Source: Parelaphostrongylus tenuis (Eukaryota; Nematoda; Chromadorea; Rhabditida; Metastrongylidae). From it: a stretch of DNA of 64,000 nucleotides. The stretch spans positions 62,001 through 126,000 of the forward strand of contig JAHQIW010004567.1 in assembly GCA_019055375.1 (NCBI GenBank). The letters are read 5' to 3'. Each line of letters begins with the position of its first letter. The stretch's first letter is position 1. The notes under the pieces are model-generated. The model was not told the origin of the DNA. It searched no databases and saw nothing but the letters and a program-made list of their open reading frames with translations. Position numbers and translations under genes: made by a program. Shown piece after piece: positions 23,001-35,689 of this stretch.

Positions 23001-26000
23001 TATCGAAAGGACATACCACGTTGTAGAAAATGGTTTAGATTATTTCAAAAGGCGTTAACCTATTATTGTCTCAGTGTATACTTGCTCTGCCAATCTAAGT
23101 TATATCGAGACGATTTGCAGTTGCTATCGTGAGATGAAGCAGTTCGCTAGAATTCACCACTAAAAAATTTTGCACTATGCTGATCTTTGTTCTTCTCATT
23201 TCGTCTACTTGAGTTTATACCACTTTAATCCTTTTCATCTACCACTACGAAAATTTTAGTAGCCTCTTATTAGCCAGAATTGGGTGACGCATTGTTTATG
23301 GGAGTTTTACTTAACAACAGCACTTGCACAAATACCGGTAAAGTACTGGTTTAATATGAAAATTTTATAAACAATGTGAAATATCCGGTTTTCCGTCCAA
23401 ATGTCGTCTGTTTGTCTTAGTGTATCAGGCTTCGAAGATCTAAGCTAAGTCTAAACCACTAAACGTTGTTAGTGTCGACTAAATCTAAGAAGAAAGCGTT
23501 CAAGTTCTCTGTGGGCTGAGAGCAGTTTTTTTGACATGATCGAAGAGGTATAAGCTCACGTCTCTGCTGCATAATAGAGCACCGGGAGGATGTTGATCAA
23601 AAAGGTGAACCCGAATTGAGATTCGTTAAATTCCCAAATGCGGCCCATGCTGCTCTCTATCTGCTTCTTCTCATGTTAATCTTCATGTTCACTCTACACC
23701 CAGGGTACACAAACGAGATGGTTTCTGCGATTAGAGAACCGTCCATTTCGATTAGTTCACCATCATGCCATTGATTTTTCATAAAGTAGGTCTGCATCTA
23801 ATTTGAGCGTAGTTTTTCCCTCCCACTTCACTAAATTTCTTGAGCATCGTTTCTGCTTCACTGGTACTCCTCGGAAAGATGGCGATGTCATCAGCAAAAC
23901 AAAATAAAAATTGTTCATCAACGCATAGGCTCTTCATGTCCTAATCAAGCGATTTGATTATCCATTGCAGTGCAACCGTGAACAGCTTTGGCGAATGTAT
24001 CGTTTTGCCGAACTCCTTTCCCAATGGGTGTAATAGGTATGTGAAAAGTCAATGAAAGAGCTGTGTTCGTGTGCAGTTTCGATAACACTCTCATTAAGAG
24101 CTTATGTAGGGTTCGTTAATCGACGAGCACTGAAAGAACTGCATTCGTGTCGATGCTATCAAACGCTAATTCGTAGTTGACAAATGCTCAAATAAGAACG
24201 AGAGTATTCCAGACAGACTTCTATGACCCTTGAAACGGTCTGGATGTGGTCCATGAAACGAAAAACCTCTTTCGAAAACCTGCTTGCTCATTTGGCTGCG
24301 CCTCAAACAAAGTTCTTGATGTGCGCAAAAGGATAATCATCGAAAAGAGCTTGCAAAGTGTACTAAACAAACAGATCGCGCGATAGTTACAGGAATTACT
24401 TTGGTCACTCTTTTTGTGGAGGATGACTGTGCGGGACGTCTTCCACTGGCCTGGGACTTTTCCCTCAGAAGGCACACTGTCACATGGGTTACAAAGAGTT
24501 TAGGTAGATTATGTCCCCCTGCTCTGAAAGAGTTGATGGTGATTTTATGGGATCGTGGAGCAATTCCTTTCCTAATGTATCAAATCGTAACTCGAACTTC
24601 GCATACAGAATCCCAGGTCGTTTTTCTCCTACAAGGATTTCGTTATCTGAGAGCGTGAGAACACGGTATTTCTTCTCCATGATAAACCGAATGTCGCTTC
24701 GATAATCTTTCTGATGTGTTCAAAACCCAGTGCCAACGGTTTTTGTTCTCTTGTGAGTGACTCTCATTAACACGCACACGTAGTGCTCGCATAATGTTCG
24801 AAATTTTGAGAGCACCAATCCTTCCGTATCTGCACTATTCCTATAAGCTAAAGTAAGAGACTGTCACTAAAGGAAAGGTGGTGTTTCTGTTCTCATGTTG
24901 TAGCATCAACCTTACTGAAGGTGGCGCTGAGTAATTTTGATGAAGTGACCTCGCCTTATTTTAAGTTTCTTTTTACGAGTGTCACCTCCCTGTGTAACAC
25001 GAAATCGTGATTGTGAAAAAGCCCTCATGACTAATTCTGTCTCAAAAAGAATCAAAGGTGTTCTCTGAATCGCTGAATTTGATGCACCATCCCGTGCTGT
25101 CGTGATATTCCAATGAGTTTTGTTGTTGCGAGGTTAAGATTCTATGATTTTTCAAAGTAAATTTTGTCGATACTCTCTTGTTGGTATGGTTTTTCTTCGT
25201 CAGTCGTTATGTCAGTGCTATTAGAGGGTATTTGCCCAAGGCATGCAGAGGAAAGAGGATAGAGATAATGAGTGACGATTTATATTTAATCACAGCAATT
25301 CTCTTCTTAATCATAATTATATGGCCCTCGTGGTTTTCCACTCGTGAGAAACTCAACATTGGGATAAGCAGTGTGTAATCAAGATTGTATGCTGCTGAAA
25401 AATGTGGTGTGTTCCTTAGATCCGTGATTTTTATTCTGTTCAAACTGGTAGGGATAAATCGACCCTTCCATTCAAATGCCAGGCAGGCTGAACAGATATC
25501 ACGCATGCATATTTCGATCTCTTCAGCTTTCACCACAGTTGCTGCTTCTCTTAATTCATTTTTTCTATCACTTCTGTGGACTGCCTTGCAGTGTTGAAAA
25601 AAGTAAGATGTTATCTGCCTCCAATGTAGTTCCACATCGGCATGTCAACTGAATAATTACTCTCGACACACTTTTCTGAGATATGTTCACACCCTCGACT
25701 ATTCTTTATTTCTAGGACGCTTTTTACGGTTAGTGTACTCATTGATCAAAATCCATATCAAGCCAAATCTATATGAACTATAGACTTGAGCACATCAGAT
25801 AAATGAAGTCTGTACAATTTCTTTCTAATTCAAAATCCTCTTGATATAAGTTGCCAATAGTGTATGTTACTTTTGCCAATAAGTGGAACGACGAAGCTAT
25901 TAGAATAGTCGTGGTTTGATTTTCCCTGTGGTCTTTTTTTTTTCTTTTGATTTATTCTTTCTTCTCTTACTTTCTTCCTACCTAACTAATGCTGCAAGTT

Positions 26001-29000
26001 GTAAGAGACATTAAATCTGTCACCTAAAGTTCGCAATTATAGATGTTGTTATGAGTAGCAAGGTTGACTTGGTCAAGCAACCCTTCTATATAACACTAGT
26101 TTTTCCTAACAGGATTTCGTTGAAATTTCGTTCGACTGTTCGTCGGTCCCCTTCTTCGGCCTTTATGTTCTACTGAACATAAGAAAACATTAAAGTCACC
26201 TGTCCGAGAAGAAGAGCGAACACGAACACTCCCATCATCCACGAACAAGTCATGTACACATACCTGAATATCATAAACTAAATTTTACACTCTTATTTCA
26301 CCACTGGAATTTTTAATTAATTCACTACATCAGTATCTATAGGGAAAATTAAAAAGGTAATTCTTTCTCGAAATACTACGAAAATCTTCACCAAACTCGA
26401 AAAATAAGGCAAACTACTAATGAAACTTTAGGAGAATAAAAAAAAACTAATTAGTAATGGTGATACTTGATGAAGTCCAATCAAACCCACTCAATAACGT
26501 TCGTAGGAGCCGGATTGTTTCCTGTTGACGTAGCTACGGCAGCAGTGAAGTAGAAACAACGAATGTAAGCGTTACCTTAACATAAGAAATCCAAGCGGGG
26601 ATGTAGCACAGGAACATCGTTGGCTCTTATCACTCACAATGTTATAGTTTAATTCTCAGTTGCTAAGTCTGATTGAAAATAGGATATCTCAGTAGCGTGA
26701 TGATTAATCATATCATTAGGACTCGGAACTCAAATATTTTGATTCGTTGACTCGTCCACAAATGTCAAGTGGCTCCAGGCTCCGATATTCCATTTATATT
26801 ATATTCTTTGCTCCGCTTAAATTTGCCATCAGTGGAAATGGTGGATTTGGCGGAGTTCCCGTGTGAGTTAGACTGTTTCCAGAGTGTCCCCACTTCCCTC
26901 ATGAATATGTTACTTGCTGATCAGTTGTTGTTTTCCTTGCAGTTTCAAGATCCCCCTGCAAAGATGCTATCAGGTTTTTGGTACAGACACTGGCTCTCTT
27001 GGATCCGTGAGTGATTCAATACCTTGTTACTTACACTCTTCGCGAAAGATGAACTGCAGAGCCTACCGTAGCGACTTGGGACCGGAATGATCAACCGAGA
27101 AGTCAAAGAAATTGTAAAAATCAATGTCCACAATAATCGTCGATAATGTGTACATCGCTATAGTGGACTAACACTGATACAACTATTCTATAAAAAAGTA
27201 AGACTGGACGGAGGAAGGAATATTGCTACAACCGTGTGCATCGCGCGGGGCATCAGTGACTTCTAAGTTATCCGTTCCTTTCTCAAGATCTACTGAGAAC
27301 GAAGAGCATGTCAGACATCTTTTAAACAATGTTAAAAGCAGAGTGAGTGAATTTTCTCACTCTACGTTTCCATTGAACATAAATCAACGGTGTGTTTGAA
27401 CGACTGAATTATTCACTGATCAGGAATCACATGAAAGAACAAGGTGATCGTACCTTGATTATTGTAAACCCATCTGTTCAGGTACCATTTGCCATTTTCA
27501 TTGTACGCTATCTGGCCGAAGGCCTGCCAAGCACTAAGCAGGTAATAGATACAGCTGTTGCAATGTATTATATAGATCATGTAGGATAGCGTACGGGTTA
27601 TCCTAAACAACAGATGTACAATCAAACACGGAAGCTTCGATTAGGCTTTATTTCAAGACTTACCTGATCACCGACGGCGAAGAAAAGGAGTTGTCGAGGA
27701 GATCAAACAGCTGCCAGAAAGAATGAATCTACAAGTTTCTAACTGTCTTTTCTCCAGCCAAGAAACTTCGGCGTGGTTTGCCACATGTGATTTAATGTTG
27801 ATTACAAGGTAGAACATGTACCTTCACGAGTTTGTTCAACCTCCAAATGGGTGTTGGTCCAGTGTAAATATAAATGAAGTCCGTTGGAATCATCGAAATC
27901 AGATCGAGTTTGAACACAGAACTGTTCAAGTAGTGCTTCAACGTCTCATCGCGTGCTTTCTGGAACCATCAAAGAAGATCACAACTGAGTCGTTTCATTT
28001 ATGATTTTCACAAATAATCTGTTTGCAGCAAGTTGAGTCTCTGTGATGCTATATCAAGGCGTTCTATTTTATGGACATATCTCATAACTTAACACTCGAA
28101 GAAATGGCATGTTTCTATGCTGTAAAAAGTAGAACTCTAGTTGCAAACATAATGGGTGCCACATTCACTTAGAGTTCTTCTTGTAGTATCATAGATGGCT
28201 ATGCTAATAATGCTGAAAACAAATTTCCGCTCTTTAAAGTTGGGAAAAAATCGCTAAAGTATTAACGGAACTTTTGAACAACATACTGTAGGATGTGCTG
28301 ATCTCCCATTTAGATGATGCTAGATGTGAATTTCTCGTGACCTCTATGGGAGGATGTTATGACGCTGTCAGCTCCAATTACAACTTTTTGTCTTACAATG
28401 CAGAAGGAGATCTATGATAGTTGAGGCCTCCATGGCAACCACATAGGTTATAATCAGTGGATTCCATGGAAATAATTGCTACTACATGAAAGAGTGCCCA
28501 TCTCCACAAAAAGGAAGTTTTACGGCGCTGCTGACGATTTGAAGAGGAATGCACTACAAGTTCTGTTAGCCGTTACCACTGTGAGAAACGGAACTTTATG
28601 ACGTAGTCAACTAGACAGTTTGAAGGCGTGGCTTGAAAATTGCTTCTCAATCCCATTGAACTTCATATCCTACATGGAACGGTTTATATATACATTGCCA
28701 AAAAGACACCAAAATTTCTGAAATATAACTGGAAAGTTCACTATCATTTGGCAAACTTCCCGGGCTTCATTTTTGAATACCATCGATCACAACCGATCAT
28801 GAATCTCTAGTTAATCAGGCACGCGGATCTGATTATAGATTACTAGGTTAGAGTTGCGAAAAACGAGAAGTATCAGGCTCACGAGGATCATCGAAATCAA
28901 CAAGGTCGACATTTACGTTCAGTGCACAGATCACAGTAACCTATGCCAGTAAATCATATTCTTTCAAACAAATAGTGAACATTTCATCACCATAAACAAA

Positions 29001-32000
29001 AACAAAGGATTTGTGTGTTTTTATGGGCTTATTTGTCTTGAGCTAAATGATAATTGGGACACTTGCAATGCAGTCGATTGTAGTTCTTTCTGGTGCAGGT
29101 TAATCTACTTTGATGGTCAATTCAAAAATACGTGGTACGGGTAGTCATCCTTATTTCTTGCTTTTTGTTCAGAAATGAATTGATCTCATTATGTTATTGG
29201 CTTGTTGTTTGCAAAAGCTTATTTGAACCACTTCCTTTACCCTATCCTGCTTAGCTCCTAAAGTTTTAGTAGTCAGTTGATAGCTCGAATCTTGACAATA
29301 TTCATGGTGTACTTTGTTTATGAAGAGAGCTTCTTATTGCACTATAGCAGCCAAAAGAAGATTTTGTGTTGCACTCGCCGCGCATCTGTTATCGACAAGA
29401 CTTTTATCGATCACGCGGTTGATTCATCGTTCGCGCGATTCACATGTGGCGTGCGATTTTTGTTATTAAACTGGGATTTTCTCTCCGCTTTGCAAAAATT
29501 TTAGATAAAACGTATGACTAAGCACACGGAACAGTAGAAGAAAGTTCATGCTCACCTGGCTCTAGAATCTTCTAAATTTATGCTATCAAACAACCGTTAT
29601 GTTGCAAAAGCACGGTGGTTTGGTGAGAATGTTGCTTTGATCCATATACTGAAGCGTGAAATACGCACCAAGTGCGAAGCCCAATTTTAAGTGGCAGCTG
29701 CAACTCACTAGGAAGTTTGTCTAAGATACCAAATATACCTTTGAATTCATCGAGATTTGTGCTACTGAAATACTATTGAAACTTGGAAAAAGCAGAAACG
29801 CGCTTTCCCGAAGAAGCCAAAATAGGAAAGGAGAACGGAAAAGTACCGCTTATTTGCTAGAGATCAATATAATCTGAGGACGAGTAATAACATCCGGGAT
29901 GTATTGACAATTGCCTACGCCCCATCGGTAATGAACATTTCATAAAGTTTTGGAACGAGAAATCAGAGGAAAATGTAGCGAGTTCTACCGTTTATCAGCA
30001 GAATCATGACGTGACTCACTTCAAATTTCATTTTCTCATTCTGATGCTAATGATCAATGTTTCAATGCTTACCACTGAAATTCCTCCTTTCATAAATCTG
30101 AGTCGTGGTTTTATAAGTGTCATGTCGATTAAATAGATGAAGTCGCATACGTAATCCAGTATGAGCCAGTAAATGAGGTTTGTTTTAGTCTGATACGGAT
30201 AAGAGCTTCTTAGGGGAATGCAGAACGCGTTGTACAGAAACGCGCTGGTCACCAAGAACAGCCACGTCATGTAAAATCGGCCTAAAACAGAGCGTTACAA
30301 AACCATTTTACTCCACTGACGTAACACCTGACTATCACGTGGATCGTAGATGCTCCGTTTATATTTTTGTATGCGAAGCAGAGTCCATAAAAGGAGGCAT
30401 TTATTCAAAACTCAATTTGCGCAATCCGTTCGTCCAGCAAGTGGCACAATAGTTTTGCTTACGTGAGACCAAAAGATCACCAGCCGCTTTCGGTTTATTG
30501 AATCTCTTCGTTTATTTTTCCAAATTAATCGTCTAGCACATCTAATGATTGTCAACATATTGGAGCCTTGTCTGGTATCAGCATTTACCTGTTTCCATAC
30601 AGCTAAAATTCAAATCTTTGTGAACTTTGTCACAATTTTCTTTATAATTCTATTTGTGTCACTCGGTAGCTCTTTCTTATGTAAACCATGTTGTGGTTCT
30701 TATTATTACAGAAATTCAAGCTAAAAATCAATTCATTAACTTGGAAAATCGAAATTCTTATTTACGGCAACACGATATACTGCCATCACGTCTCTTGGAT
30801 TTGTTAAAAGATATACCCACTGATGTAGAGTGATGTGTAAAACTTTTGCGTCAGACGGGACTAGAAGCCTTATTTCACTCTTTCCGGGGGCGCGCGCTCT
30901 ATCCGTTACACTACTGACGCCCATTTTACACAATTGTGAATAAGATCAAAACTGGTTTGGTATTCACACCTGGGAGTGCGCCAAGATAAGTCATGACATA
31001 AACTTCAGTCGAACATTTGGATGTAGGTTGGTTACTATACACTGTTCACACTGATAACTACACCTGCGTCACCTGTATCACCTGTCGTCCTGTTGATCGT
31101 CGAGTGACTCGAGCGGGTACCAGCAACTCTTCCATTTTTCTATCGCGTACAAGAGTAGCAGCCCAGTGGGTCCTCCTCGCCCTAGGGATTCGCTGAGCAT
31201 CATATCTTTCTTCTATCGCTTTCGTGAAGAAATCGGACCAACGAGTCAGTGGTCTTCCTCTAAAGCGCTTGACGTCCCGAGGAATCCAGTCGGTAACGGC
31301 TCTCGTCCATTGGTTGTCGTTGAAACGCATCACGTGTGCGGCCCACCTTATTTTCGATATCCTGGCAAGTAGAAAGGCGTCTCTGATTTTCGATCGTTGA
31401 CGTAGGTGGAAACTTCGGATCCTTTCTCTCATTTGCAAGCTGTGGGATACTCCTAACATCGACCTTTCGACTGCGCGTTCGATAACGGCAAGTGATCTTT
31501 CATCCTGCTTACGTAGCGACCAGGTTTCTGCTGCATACGTCAGGGCAGGCATAATTGTCGAGTCGAAAAGGTGGGCACGGAGTCGGATGTTCTTTGTCCT
31601 CTTCACTACATCTTCGATGCTCTTAAACGTTCCCCAAGCCGCTCGTTTCCTCCTACTCAACTCTGGAGTTAGGTCGTTCATCATGTTGATTTCACGACCT
31701 AGATAGACGTAACTGGAGCATTCGGAAATTGTCGTTCCGCTGAGCGTGAATGGGGCATTTGAAACCCATCCGTTCCTCATGAACATTGTTTTCGTTAGAT
31801 TCAGTTGAAGACCAATCTTTCCACAGGAGTTATCAAAATCGGTCAACATTCGTTCCGCTTGGCTGATGTTTGGTGTTATGAGAACGATATCGTCAGCAAA
31901 GCGAAGATGGTTTAATTGTCGACCGTCAATTTTCACTCCCATTTCGTCCCATTCTAATGTTCGCATGACGTTTTGTAGGGTGGCAGTGAATAGTTTTGGC

Positions 32001-35000
32001 GAAATTGTATCGCCTTGTCGAACCCCTCTTCTTACGTCATTGGTGATATTGTTGTAGAATGGAGATATTTGGTCGTGCAATCTTTATAAAACTCACAAAG
32101 GATAACTACACATACATACATAAATACAAGTATCATATGCACACACACACACACGCACATACATACACACACGCGCGCGCACACACAGACACACACATAC
32201 ACACACACACGCACATACAAAAGGTAACCTTGGTAAAGAAAAACATGTCAGAAAGGTAGGAAATAGCTATTAAGCCGTTTCATAACTTTTGACACTAAAG
32301 CGAGAAAAATTTATTAATCAGAAGTAGCTAAAATTATATGATTTTGGTCTTGTTCAATTGTTAATTTTCTTGCAATCAATCTGTTGTTCAACTTGTCTAT
32401 TCTTGCTTTAAGATGGAGCTGTCTTGGGAACAAATTCGCTTGCTTCGTATGCGCGAATGGCGAGTAAGAGAAAATACTAATGAAGCGACGCGAAAGATTA
32501 ATGGAGCTTGGGTGATGATACGATTGCAGAAAGGACGGCTATAAAGCGGTTTGTGAAGTTTAAAACTGGGGAGAACAATCTTGCGGATCAGTCGCGCTCA
32601 GGCCGTCCTCAGGAAACTCCATTAATCTTGCGCGCCGTTTCACTAGCTTTTCCCCTACGCACCATTAGTGCCTGAGTAGCAAGCGAATTATTTCCAAGAC
32701 AGCTGCATCTCAAAGCTAGTAAAAGATAGTTGTAAACCGAAATTTTTCAAAAAAAAAATGCGTAATTGAACGATACCAAAATCACACTGTTATAGTTACT
32801 TCTGGTTAATAAATTTGATGTTTATTGCTCTAGTGCTAAATATGGAACAACCTAGTATGAAAGTTTATAATGTTGTAATGAAAATGTTGATGTTAGCCAT
32901 GTCATTTCGCAGACAGATTTCAGTCTAACCATAAATTAACATTCATCACTCTCCTATCCCTTTCTTTGTTTGTGGTTTTCACCTAGAAAGTCAGTCACTA
33001 TTGATATTTGACTGATAACACATGGCAGCGGTCGCGGACGGAGCTACGGAGGATTTTACCTGAGTCTGCCGTTAAGTTGGAATGCGCGTGGGAATGGTCA
33101 TGAAGCATGTCGTTGGATCGATGCCACTTATTTGTACTTTTTTTTATTCATTCGCAAGCACAGTCTGGGAGAGTTCCATAGACTTCATGAAAAGAGATGT
33201 GACTCAATGAAAAAAATAGAAATGATAGAAATACAATTATTATAAGATGATGTATTGCGTCAGTATAGAGGAATGGTTGTTTGGATAATTTTACAGCCTT
33301 GAAAAAATTTAATTAAACGCTTTTATAAAATTTAAGTGGTATACTATTTCTTAGGCACTAGATGTTATGAATTTATCAGGGAATTTTGATTTTAGCGTTG
33401 TGTGGAAGGTTACTCATACGATCTAGTAAACCGGTTCGACCCATTTGGCAGCAAAACTGTCCTTCAGGGTAGCAGATAGTACTACACTGTGAAAGCAGAC
33501 CACCAAAGGTCGATCTGCTCAGCTACAATGAATGAGCGACCAACTGACCGTAAGGATGGAGACTCTGCGGCAGCCAAAATCGTCCCTTACGCTCTTCTTC
33601 TCCATCTGTTTGTGATTCTCTCTTAAAAACAAATGTATAGTAATTTAATAAAATTCCCTAAAACTAATTATATTCAGGTAAAGTTAACTGCGTATGAATT
33701 TCTTATTCGTGAGAGCATTTACTGATACTGAAGTGTAACTGAGAGTGCGTAACATAAGAAAGGCACCTTGACAATCTGAGACATAGGATAACCATGACAC
33801 GCATGACACTTTTCGAATAGAAATAGTTTCTTTTCGCAACATCAAAAAATGTAGGAACGCCTGAGTTCTTTTTATCTTCAAGATTGCTAAAGGGGTTTCA
33901 CTAAATTAATGCTATACGACATCTAAAAAGAGACGAAATATTCAAGCAGCAGCAGGAGCAATTCACAGATTATTTGAAGATTTTGGTTTTCAGTTTGAGA
34001 CAATGAATGCGAAGAAGTGAGTGGAATGCTAGAAGTGCAGGAACCCGCGTAGTAAGGTGTGATGACGGGTCGCGTGAAATAAATAGCAAGCAAAAACTGG
34101 CACAGTGATCGAAATAAAATTAAGAGAAGAGTTCTGAATTTCCTAGCAAGTTACCGACCAGCTGACAAAGCCGGGAGTCTGCCCTCATCTCTTCGGTTCA
34201 ATGAACAACGTTTATATGGGTCATCTAAATATAGGTAAGCCTCACCACATCCAGGTGTCTAATTTCAAACAACAACTGTTTTCTCTTGTCTGGCTTCAAA
34301 TACCAAAATTTCCACATTATCCCTCTGTGCTCACAACGTTCAACAATAGTACGACAACTATTTGCACTTTATCTATCTTTCATTAACTACGATAGAGAAG
34401 ACCTGTAGTCCTATGAGGGACATGAGACTGGGACGACGTTGATCAGTCGGCACTCCAACTGAAGAGGTCGATAACGTATCTTCTGGTGTCTCGCGCAGCA
34501 GCGTTTCTCGCACTTCCGAAGTTCGCCGTTGTACCTGACTTTGTTATCATTTCATTTCATTTTTTTTTGTTGTCATTTCTGTCTAATTTCATTGCAACTA
34601 AAGACTGTTATCGAATCAATCAGTGTTGGGAAGTCACGGATAAAAGTAAAATTGAAAAGTTGTTCCTTACTCGTAGGAAACATTAACGTCCTTACGATGC
34701 TTATTTAATTATAATCTTTCTTTCTCATAATCCTTTTGACAAGAATCCCGTCAGGTGCCTAAGTTTGCAACATTACCTCTTTCGCCATTGTATGTAGCCG
34801 TTCCTTCATTATAAATGAAATTTGGGACTTCACATCGTCTTCGTTACTCTTTCCATAAGCACTGGTGAGAGTTCGTAAAGGTTCTTCCACATTTAGTAAG
34901 GCCGAGTCTAGAGAATTCAGCAATAATTGGTAGATGACGATCTACAAAATTTAAAACACTGAATCACCTGGAATTTGAAGTCCATCCTCGTTCTCAACCT

Positions 35001-35061
35001 GTATCGCAATAGGTTTTGGAGTTGGCCTGGCAGGTGGTGATGGGATGCTAAATTGATTCAT
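20002..35061 (-). CDS. tax-2: Cyclic-nucleotide-gated cation channel, beta-type subunit
   Basis: 17 exons, minus strand: 34999-35061, 34777-34941, 34403-34534, 34159-34258, 30073-30281, 27822-27959, 27664-27728, 27454-27602, 26491-26575, 26200-26263, 22453-22612, 22076-22173, 21928-22011, 21395-21513, 21038-21184, 20585-20760, 20002-20153. Phases agree throughout: 2106 nt, 701 aa. Order: cytosolic N-terminus, S1 ([17 protein letters not shown], ~156-172), S2 ([18 protein letters not shown]), S3 ([17 protein letters not shown]), S5 ([17 protein letters not shown]), P-loop [11 protein letters not shown] (~353-363), S6 ([19 protein letters not shown]), C-linker, cNMP-binding domain with GSVFGEISLLA and NNRRTASI, acidic tail ending at 20002. 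[12 protein letters not shown] resembles vertebrate CNGB1 (LLAVGGGNRRTA) more than alpha subunits, and C. elegans TAX-2 (~800 aa) is the beta subunit, hence the symbol. TAX-2/TAX-4 channels act in sensory cilia (cGMP-gated chemo-, thermo- and photosensation). Exon 13's donor is GA, not GT. Start: first ATG of the first phase-compatible exon; a 5' extension to 35108 is possible. Two introns over 3.5 kb carry retroelements. Confidence 0.88.
22613..26199 (-). other. 3.6-kb intron of the channel gene (C-linker/S6 boundary)
   Basis: Lies between exon 10 (ends at 26200, GGACAG) and exon 11 (starts at 22612, ATTAGAGAC). It hosts the decayed RTE-type reverse transcriptase at 23480-24750. The remainder, about 2 kb, shows no feature I can name. 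Confidence 0.8.
23480..24750 (-). pseudogene. Decayed RTE-like reverse transcriptase in a channel-gene intron
   Basis: Minus-strand fragments show [43 protein letters not shown] (24221-24475) and FADDIAIF near 23893. The order matches RT motifs 1, 2 and 5. Several frameshifts and stops separate them. Residues differ from the copies at 1120 and 31050, so this is an older or distinct RTE family. It shares orientation with the host gene. Confidence 0.75.
29270..29510 (+). repeat. Satellite-like repeat unit in a channel-gene intron
   Basis: Contains TTGATAGCTCGAATCTTGAC, CACTATAGCAGCCAAAAGAAG and a TCTCCGCTTTGCAAAAATTT end. These are the blocks of the 11.8, 51-54 and 63.7 kb clusters. Confidence 0.55.
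30800..30945 (-). repeat. Family A tRNA-like repeat (core 30848-30920)
   Basis: The reverse complement reads GCGTCAGTAGTGTAACGGAT, then CCCCGGAAAGAGTG and CTTCTAGTCCCGTCTGACGC. Flanks TGATGTAGAGTGATGTGTAA and ATTTTACACAATTG match the pair at 57.5-57.8 kb. It sits in the intron between channel exons 4 and 5 and is the only family A copy here without a nearby partner apart from the 4.7-kb one. Confidence 0.7.
31050..32105 (-). mobile_element. RTE retrotransposon, 5'-truncated 3' fragment with tail
   Basis: This copy encodes the second half of the RT and the C-terminus: [34 protein letters not shown], then [15 protein letters not shown]. It is very similar to the copy at 1120-3115. It begins near 32105 within the ELYKDFTTRISPF region; small indels (e.g. 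at AAATATC, near 32070) break the frame. At the 3' end, CGAGTCACTCGACGATCAAC is followed by GGACGACAGGTGATACAGGT, a short CAGGTGATA-type repeat tail ending near 31055. This is typical of RTE 3' ends. A CA/TG microsatellite abuts its 5' end. It sits in the 3.9-kb intron of the channel gene, in the same orientation. Confidence 0.9.
32130..32220 (+). repeat. (CA)n/(CG)n microsatellite
   Basis: About 90 bases of CA-rich dinucleotide repeats with a short CGCGCG interruption, at the truncated 5' end of the RTE copy. Confidence 0.9.
32272..32854 (+). mobile_element. Deleted mariner element with terminal inverted repeats and TA target site
   Basis: The two ends are inverted copies of about 80-90 bp: left AAATTTATTAATCAGAAGTA at about 32308, right (reverse complement) AAATTTATTAACCAGAAGTA. 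The outermost bases are AGCCGTTTCATA on the left and GGTTGTTCCATA on the right, each next to a TA. The interior holds a remnant of the transposase N-terminus starting at ATG 32413, including [19 protein letters not shown] (helix-turn-helix linker) and GRPQETP, with frameshifts. There is no catalytic domain, so the 0.58-kb element is non-autonomous. Confidence 0.85.
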
Positions 35062-35409
35062 CCGTAAAGGCTTTCTCAGGCTCTCTTTGAATTCTTTGAT
35101 TTTCGGAACTTATTGAAGCATTTGTTCATGTATATCAAAATGTATGTTCGCTTTAGGTTGAGTTGGAGAAGAGACAAAATTATTGTGAAAATAATCACAA
35201 TTACAGCAAAACTTTACGGAATGATAATCATCAAAAAATTCTGTCTCTACCCATCACTTTCTTCTATTGAAACCTTAGGATCGGTTGCAGAATCTAACAT
35301 GAGTGTTCATAGTAAGATTTTGCTCATGTTATAATCTCAAATGGGGTCAGTATCAATTGCTCTAGCTGTTATAACTATATATATACAGATCCTCGGAACG
35401 GTTTACCAC

Positions 35410-35670
35410 GTCATTGTGGCCGAGAGGTGGTTCTGGAGGTCGAGCTGCGAAGTACAACGAGGCGAGGATCATTCCCCCAGTGGCCACACAAGCTGAGAAT
35501 GAGTCCGGCGTTTCTACCCGGAAAGCTCAGCTAAGAGTAAATTGTATCAGGAATGATCGCTTCCACATGGTAGCTACTAGTCACAAAGCAGTGATCTCCT
35601 TCTAATCCACACGGGTCAGCAATTGCCCTAATGTGGTGACAACCTGAGGAAGACTCTGGATATAGCAAAC
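35410..35670 (+). repeat. Dispersed ~270-bp repeat, copy 2
   Basis: The inverted partner of 17125-17400 (see there). Contains GTCGAGCTGCGAAGTACAAC, AAGCTCAGCTAAGAGTAAAT and TGTGGTGACAACCTGAGGAA. It starts about 350 bp upstream of the channel gene ATG. Confidence 0.8.
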
Positions 35671-35689
35671 CTCCCAACGGAGTTTTGCT

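Noticed and set aside
34968..34998. Longer channel exon 1 ending at the donor CCAG/gtgatt
   Set aside because: It would leave a 26-base intron and break the phase. The donor CAG/gttgag at 34999 gives a 57-base intron in phase.
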